A DNA stretch of 10,697 bases. It comes from Clostridiales bacterium DTU092. Lineage in GTDB: Bacteria; Bacillota; Clostridia; Caldicoprobacterales; Caldicoprobacteraceae. The stretch lies in contig LFTM01000260.1 of the NCBI GenBank assembly GCA_001513505.1, forward strand, positions 1 through 10,697, written 5' to 3'. Within the stretch, counting starts at the first letter, position 1. Each line of letters begins with the position of its first letter. The notes under the pieces are model-generated. The model saw only the letters and a list, made by a program, of their open reading frames with translations. It did no database searches and was not told where the DNA came from. The position numbers and the translations under genes are program-made. Positions 7,697 through 10,697 of the stretch are shown piece by piece.

Positions 7697-7701
7697 TAGT
7701 T

Positions 7702-8037
7702 ATGCCAAGAGGAGATGGAACCGGACCTTTGGGTTTTGGACCAATGACAGGAAGAAGCGTCGGTTTTTGCGCAGGTTTTGGGGTGCCCGGTTATCTCAAC
7801 CCGATGGGAATCAGATATGGATTTGATTTTGGCAGAGGCCGTGGATTCAGAAGAATGTATCGCAGAGCTCCTTTTCCCGTATATCTATATCAGTACTATG
7901 GATACCCCGCATACCCTGCAGCGGATATAACTGAGCAAGATGAAAAAGAAGCTTTAAAAATGCAAGCTAAATATTTGGAAAAACAGCTTCAGCAGATAAA
8001 AAAACGCCTGTCTGAACTGGATGAAGATAAAGAGTAG
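7702..8037 (+). CDS. DUF5320-family small protein
   Basis: 111-aa protein with the family's characteristic N-terminal signature MPRGDGTGPLGFGPMTGR (1-18), followed by a Gly/Arg/Tyr-rich, low-complexity middle (19-75) with one Cys (C23) in GFCAGFG. The C-terminal segment (about 76-108, rich in Glu, Lys, Gln and Leu: KYLEKQLQQIKKRLSEL) is predicted to be a coiled coil and probably mediates oligomerisation. No enzyme motif, signal peptide or membrane helix is visible. The family is found in anaerobic bacteria and archaea beside DUF134 regulators, NifX/NifB-like iron-molybdenum cofactor-binding proteins and MinD/Mrp-like ATPases with ferredoxin domains. Its own function is unknown. Here it has a strong promoter and a strong ribosome binding site and precedes the DUF134 gene by 94 nt, with which it shares an operator-like motif. 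Confidence 0.85.
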   Translation: MPRGDGTGPLGFGPMTGRSVGFCAGFGVPGYLNPMGIRYGFDFGRGRGFRRMYRRAPFPVYLYQYYGYPAYPAADITEQDEKEALKMQAKYLEKQLQQIKKRLSELDEDKE

Positions 8038-8052
8038 AATATTCTAAGGTAT

Positions 8053-8083
8053 ATTGACATATGCCCAATAACCGGACTATTAT
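8053..8083 (+). promoter_or_regulatory. Promoter plus third operator-like copy before the DUF134 gene
   Basis: TTGACA (8054-8059), an 18-nt spacer and TATTAT (8078-8083) form a reasonable sigma-A promoter for the DUF134 gene. The -35 box is embedded in ATTGACATATGCCCA (8053-8067). This is identical to the reverse complement of 7561-7575 and differs by one base from 7526-7540. The gene can therefore be controlled separately from, but together with, DUF5320. Confidence 0.65.
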
Positions 8084-8131
8084 ATTTATATATTTATGTA
8101 AAGAGACTTCTAATGAAACGGAGCTGATATC

Positions 8132-8635
8132 TTGGCAAGGCCAACTAAATGGAGAAGGATCGAACATGTTCCCGTCATCCCCTATTTTGTTCCATCGGAA
8201 GAAGATGTAGATGAAATACCGGAAAATACGTTGCTTCTTGAAGAGCTTGAGGCCATTCGCCTGAAAGACTTGGAAGGACTTGATCAAAGCGAGTGTGCAG
8301 AAAGAATGGGTGTCTCTAGGCCAACCTTTCAGCGCATCCTTTTGGCCGCAAGGGAAAAGGTAGCCGATAGCCTTGTTAACGGAAAGATGATACGTATTGA
8401 GGGAGGCTATTTCACACTTAATATTTGTCCTGCAAAATGTCTGGATTGCAACCACGAGTGGACCGAACGATATGAGAATGCGAAAGCTATTTTAAACGGT
8501 GATTACAAATGCCCGGTTTGTGGTTCCAGCAATGTTGTTTGTGTGCAAAGGGACAGAGGAAGATTCTGCAGAAGACACTGCCACCGGCATGGGCGTCATG
8601 GCAGACATGGCCGTAGAATGAGAATCGAAGAATAA
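8132..8635 (+). CDS. DUF134-family HTH protein with Cys/His metal-binding C terminus
   Basis: 167-aa putative DNA-binding regulator of the DUF134 (UPF0251) family. The N terminus, MARPTKWRRI, is the family hallmark and fixes the start at a TTG (8132), with a GGAGC-type site about 8 nt upstream. Residues about 36-80 form a sigma-70 region 4-like helix-turn-helix: LEELEAIRLKDLEGL, then DQSECAERMGVSRPTFQRIL, where the recognition helix is SRPTFQRIL. Downstream are CLDC (103-106) and CPVC (127-130), a likely zinc- or iron-binding ribbon, then a Cys/His/Arg-rich tail, CRRHCHRHGRHGRHGRR (146-162). Family members sit beside NifX/NifB-like and DUF5320 genes and are thought to be redox- or metal-responsive regulators, though direct evidence is scarce. 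The operator-like repeats upstream make autoregulation plausible. The ISLre2 element begins 25 nt after the stop. Confidence 0.88.
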   Translation: MARPTKWRRIEHVPVIPYFVPSEEDVDEIPENTLLLEELEAIRLKDLEGLDQSECAERMGVSRPTFQRILLAAREKVADSLVNGKMIRIEGGYFTLNICPAKCLDCNHEWTERYENAKAILNGDYKCPVCGSSNVVCVQRDRGRFCRRHCHRHGRHGRHGRRMRIEE

Positions 8636-8659
8636 GCATAGTTTTAAAGCATCATCTGT

Positions 8660-8682
8660 TAGTGTAAAGTTACCGTAGGGAA
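8660..8682 (+). repeat. Left terminal inverted repeat of the ISLre2 element
   Basis: 23 bp beginning TAGTGTAAAGTTACC and ending GTAGGGAA. It pairs with the reverse complement of 10559-10581 at 19 of 23 positions, with mismatches at repeat positions 4, 7, 10 and 15. A degenerate second copy of its inner part follows at 8696-8709. Confidence 0.7.
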
Positions 8683-8713
8683 TTAGAGTAATAAATTACC
8701 ATAAGAATTGAAA

Positions 8714-8780
8714 AGAAGATGACATCCTGTTAATATATTATTCACTATAATAAACAACTAACGAAAGGATGACATCTTCT
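8714..8780 (+). promoter_or_regulatory. Inverted repeat hiding the transposase ribosome binding site in read-through mRNA
   Basis: AGAAGATGACATCCT (8714-8728) can pair with AGGATGACATCTTCT (8766-8780): 14 of 15 pairs and a 37-nt loop. The right arm covers the AAAGGA site (8764-8769) and ends exactly before the ATG at 8781. A TATAAT at 8746-8751 lies in the loop, so a native transcript starting near 8757 would lack the left arm and stay translatable. RNA entering from outside the element would carry both arms. IS10 and IS50 use this type of protection against outside transcription. No good -35 box was found, so the native promoter is tentative. Confidence 0.6.
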
Positions 8781-10214
8781 ATGTACAATAGTATACAACA
8801 TTTTAACGAGTTTGGGGTAAGGAAAATCGAAAAAAAGGTAAAAACCTTTGTAAGGGAAGGGAAGGATTTAGCAGATCTAGTGTTAGGCATTAAGGAAGAT
8901 CTATTTGAGCTAGGTCGTAATATACTTGTAGAGATACTTGAGGAAATGGACGAACATCTTAGAAAATCTGGTCTTAGAAAAAACAACTGGGAGATTGTTA
9001 GGAAGGATGAGACGGGTATTCTAACAACCTTTGGAACCATTAGATATAACAGGACTTACTTTAAGCCTAAGGCTGGTGGTAAGAGGAAATATCTTGTTGA
9101 CGAGCTTGTTGGTTTGAAGCCTCACGATAGGGTGAGTGCGGATGTGGTTATTAATGTGGTGGATGAAGCCATAGACAGCACCTATAGGAAAGGTGGAGAG
9201 GTGGCTGGATATCTAGACGAAATAAGCAAACAAGCTGTTATGAATAAAATACATAACCTAAAGATAATAGAGCCTGAGCTTAAAGTGGATAAGAAGAGGG
9301 ATGTTAAGATCCTATACGTTGAAGCAGATGAAGACCATGTTTCCCTGCAGAGGAAAGGTGATGAAAAAGATAATCAAAGCAAAACAGCTATGCCTAAACT
9401 TGTTTATGTACATGAAGGAATAGACCCTGAAAGAAGCAGTAAAACAAGGACCAGACTTAAGAATATTAAATACTTTGGTGGTATGTATAAAGAGAGTGAG
9501 GATCTCTGGCTCGAGGTCATGGAATATATAGATAAGCAGTACAACCTGGATTCAATTGAAACCATATACCTCTCTGGTGATGGAGCATCCTGGATTAAAA
9601 CCGGGCTTGATTGGATCCCTAAAAGTAAGTTTGTTCTTGATAATTATCACCTTAAGAAATATATGATAACGGCAACTGCGCACCTAAATGATGAAGACAT
9701 TTACCAAGAGCTAAAGGATGCACTTGATTGGCCAGATAAGGATATGGTTAAGGAAGTCTTTAAGAAGATACTTAAGCTAACTGATTCCGAAACGAAAAAG
9801 AAAGCAGTTAGGGATGCTAGGCGGTATATATTGAATAACTGGCATGGAATAGAAATAAAGGCTGAAAAGCGTGATGAGATAGTTGGTTGTAGCGCCGAAG
9901 GCCATGTAAGTCATGTATTCTCAAATAGGCTAAGTAGCAGGCCTAAGGGATGGTCCCAGATAGGTGTTGCTAAGATGTCTAAGCTTATCATATATAAGAA
10001 AAATGGTGGAAAGATTTATGATTTAGTTATGGCCCAAAAGCTTAGGGAGATGGAAACTAGTAAACATGAATTGCAGGATGAGTTAGTCAAAGAAGTAAGG
10101 AAGTTATCTGAAAGCAGGTATGCTAATTCATGGAATAGCAACCTGACTGTATTTACTCTGGGGAAGAAAACAGGACTATTTAATGAACTAAGGAGTATAG
10201 CAGGAATACGATAA
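8781..10214 (+). CDS. ISLre2-family (UPF0236) transposase, full length
   Basis: 477 aa from the ATG at 8781. An in-frame ATG at 8769 would add MTSS, but the AAAGGA site overlaps it, and MYNSIQHFNEFG is the usual family beginning. The N-terminal third is charged and helical, probably for binding the DNA ends. The RNase-H-like core contains YVEADEDHVSLQ (first Asp cluster, near 183), YLSGDGASWIKTGLDW (second Asp, near 267), FVLDNYHLKKY (near 287) and CSAEGHVSHVFSNRLSS with the likely catalytic Glu (near 373) followed by RPKGWS. It catalyses excision and insertion of the element. All core motifs are intact and no frameshift is seen, so the gene appears functional. Its AGG- and CTA-rich codon use differs somewhat from the neighbouring genes, in keeping with recent acquisition. 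Confidence 0.92.
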   Translation: MYNSIQHFNEFGVRKIEKKVKTFVREGKDLADLVLGIKEDLFELGRNILVEILEEMDEHLRKSGLRKNNWEIVRKDETGILTTFGTIRYNRTYFKPKAGGKRKYLVDELVGLKPHDRVSADVVINVVDEAIDSTYRKGGEVAGYLDEISKQAVMNKIHNLKIIEPELKVDKKRDVKILYVEADEDHVSLQRKGDEKDNQSKTAMPKLVYVHEGIDPERSSKTRTRLKNIKYFGGMYKESEDLWLEVMEYIDKQYNLDSIETIYLSGDGASWIKTGLDWIPKSKFVLDNYHLKKYMITATAHLNDEDIYQELKDALDWPDKDMVKEVFKKILKLTDSETKKKAVRDARRYILNNWHGIEIKAEKRDEIVGCSAEGHVSHVFSNRLSSRPKGWSQIGVAKMSKLIIYKKNGGKIYDLVMAQKLREMETSKHELQDELVKEVRKLSESRYANSWNSNLTVFTLGKKTGLFNELRSIAGIR

Positions 10215-10277
10215 TATTAGTATTCAATGACAATAAAAAGCGATGGATGTATACCATCGACCCTATAGCTGGGCTAC

Positions 10278-10323
10278 GCTGTCAAGCCCGGAACGTAGTG
10301 AAGTTTATTTTAGGCTTGACAGC
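10278..10323. repeat. 11-bp perfect inverted repeat in the IS tail
   Basis: GCTGTCAAGCC (10278-10288) and GGCTTGACAGC (10313-10323) are exact reverse complements separated by 24 nt. The region is more GC-rich than its surroundings. A competing smaller pairing, CTACG/CGTAG (10274-10278 and 10294-10298), exists. It could be an RNA hairpin after the transposase gene or a protein-binding site. No run of T follows, so it is not a typical intrinsic terminator. Confidence 0.55.
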
Positions 10324-10375
10324 AATGGCAAATGGTAAAATAGCTGTGTTTTTATTGAAAACACTAAATGGATCA

Positions 10376-10403
10376 TTGGTGCTTTATCCTTTTATGCTAT
10401 AAT
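10376..10403 (+). promoter_or_regulatory. Possible outward-facing promoter in the IS tail
   Basis: TTGGTG (10376-10381), a 16-nt spacer and an extended -10 TGCTATAAT (10395-10403). No open frame follows inside the element, so it could drive transcription of DNA to the right. On sequence alone this is weak. Confidence 0.3.
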
Positions 10404-10558
10404 AGGTAGAACCACAGCAAACAAGTTGTAAAAGGCATGGCCTAGAGCTGATTAGAGTGTTAATGGTGTAGATAAAACTATAATACCAAACAGTCATCTG
10501 AATATATGGGAACTGTAACTTTAAGTAAAAATATCCCAGGATGTTATCTATTCTTCTT

Positions 10559-10581
10559 TTCCCTACAGTAAATTGACGCTA
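10559..10581 (-). repeat. Right terminal inverted repeat of the ISLre2 element
   Basis: Read on the minus strand it begins TAGCGTCAATTTACT and ends GTAGGGAA, matching the left repeat at 19 of 23 positions. Its first three bases supply the TAG that ends the broken transposase frame coming from the right flank. Confidence 0.7.
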
Positions 10582-10638
10582 TCCATACTCAACTACTCTT
10601 TGACGAAATCTCATTTCTTCTGTTATAATTGTTGACAT
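10582..10638 (-). pseudogene. 5' stub of a second transposase gene, cut by the ISLre2 element
   Basis: An ATG at 10638 opens MSTIITEEMRFRQRVVEY plus one glycine, then meets TAG at the first bases of the ISLre2 right end. The 18 residues resemble the N terminus of IS3/IS481-type clostridial transposases, whose next part is normally a helix-turn-helix. The start has a good GGAGGT site (10647-10652 on this strand) and an extended -10 further upstream, so it was a real gene start. The remainder is absent from this window, including from the left flank of the ISLre2 element. The family assignment rests on a short stretch. Confidence 0.6.
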
Positions 10639-10680
10639 AGGAAAGTACCTCCGATTCTTGTTCTTGGTTTAGTAAAGAAC

Positions 10681-10689
10681 ATTATATCA
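10681..10689 (-). promoter_or_regulatory. Extended -10 element of the truncated transposase gene
   Basis: TGATATAAT on the minus strand (10689-10681), about 43 nt upstream of the ATG at 10638. The -35 position would lie beyond the window edge. If active, it would send transcripts leftward into the ISLre2 element, antisense to its transposase. Confidence 0.45.
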
Positions 10690-10697
10690 GAGGTCTT

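Larger units (their letters stand above)
10215..10558. other. Noncoding right-hand tail of the ISLre2 element
   Basis: 345 bp without a supportable gene. It contains a 6-bp hairpin (CGATGG/CCATCG, 10241-10259) without a U-run, an 11-bp perfect inverted repeat (10278-10323), a promoter-like sequence pointing out of the element (10376-10403) and subterminal end-like motifs (10512-10523 and about 10538-10560). No terminator could be identified. Confidence 0.5.
8660..10581 (+). mobile_element. ISLre2-family insertion sequence, about 1.92 kb, apparently complete
   Basis: The ends are set by 23-bp imperfect terminal inverted repeats at 8660-8682 and 10559-10581 (19/23 matches; shared core GTAGGGAA). 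It carries one full-length UPF0236 transposase and a 345-bp noncoding right-hand tail. Subterminal copies of the end motif occur: TTACCATAAGAATT (8696-8709), and TAAAGTTACAGT read on the minus strand at 10512-10523. These are probably extra transposase-binding sites. The flanking 9-mers (8651-8659 and 10582-10590) do not match, so no target-site duplication is visible. This suggests a later deletion or recombination beside the element. The right end interrupts a second transposase gene. Confidence 0.75.

Noticed and set aside
7202..7700. Riboswitch, T-box, tRNA or CRISPR in the large intergenic region
   Set aside because: No specifier or T-box sequence, cloverleaf, or regularly spaced direct repeat was found; the only repeats are the inverted operator-like arms and short stems.
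7623..7826. 67-aa plus-strand frame starting in the DUF5320 leader
   Set aside because: It lies within a likely structured leader, has no ribosome binding site and overlaps the DUF5320 gene out of frame.
7967..8455. 162-aa minus-strand open frame across DUF5320 and DUF134
   Set aside because: It is antisense to two clear genes with family hallmarks and shows no recognisable motif.
10241..10259. CGATGG/CCATCG hairpin after the transposase stop as a terminator
   Set aside because: The stem is only 6 bp and is not followed by a run of T on either strand.
10512..10523. TAAAGTTACNGT considered first as the right end of the ISLre2 element
   Set aside because: Identity to the left end stops after 12 bp. 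The pair 8660-8682/10559-10581 gives a longer match (19/23) and also explains the break in the second transposase gene.

Overview
The window looks like chromosomal DNA of a low-GC anaerobic Firmicute of the Clostridia class. The reasons are AT-rich spacers, strong AGGAGG-type ribosome binding sites, TTG starts, a GPH-type sugar transporter, the DUF5320/DUF134 pair typical of anaerobes, and an ISLre2 transposase of clostridial type. No species can be named from the sequence alone.

Region 1 (1-7434, minus strand) is one polycistronic unit, read right to left. It is apparently driven by a promoter at 7406-7434. The order is: a 12-TM GPH/MelB-like sugar symporter; a 625-aa cytoplasmic protein that I cannot place in a named family but which looks like an alpha/alpha-toroid plus beta-sandwich (heparinase/lyase-like) enzyme; a ThuA-domain protein; a Gfo/Idh/MocA oxidoreductase overlapping it by 4 nt; an APH-fold small-molecule kinase; an FAD-dependent oxidoreductase; and the first 13 codons of a further gene cut by the window edge. 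Gaps are 50 nt or less, and there is no internal terminator. The most economical reading is uptake and intracellular breakdown of an unusual glycoside or uronate-type sugar: import, then lyase/hydrolase, then keto-sugar redox steps, then phosphorylation. The substrate is unknown. This is the most likely undescribed system here.

Region 2 (about 7440-8635, plus strand) holds a divergent intergenic region, a DUF5320 protein and a DUF134 HTH/zinc-motif regulator. Three near-identical copies of ATTGACATATGCYCA sit on the promoters of these two genes: two inverted copies bracket the first promoter and one covers the -35 box of the second. This suggests a shared operator, possibly for the DUF134 protein itself.

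Region 3 (8660-10581) is an apparently complete ISLre2-family insertion sequence. It has 23-bp imperfect terminal inverted repeats (19/23) and a full-length UPF0236 transposase. A 15-bp inverted repeat (14 paired) would hide the transposase ribosome binding site in read-through transcripts. Its right end abuts the first 19 codons of another, minus-strand transposase gene (10582-10638), which it has apparently cut. I see no target-site duplication, so the DNA on one side has probably been deleted or rearranged, and the usual downstream neighbours of the DUF134 cluster are not seen.
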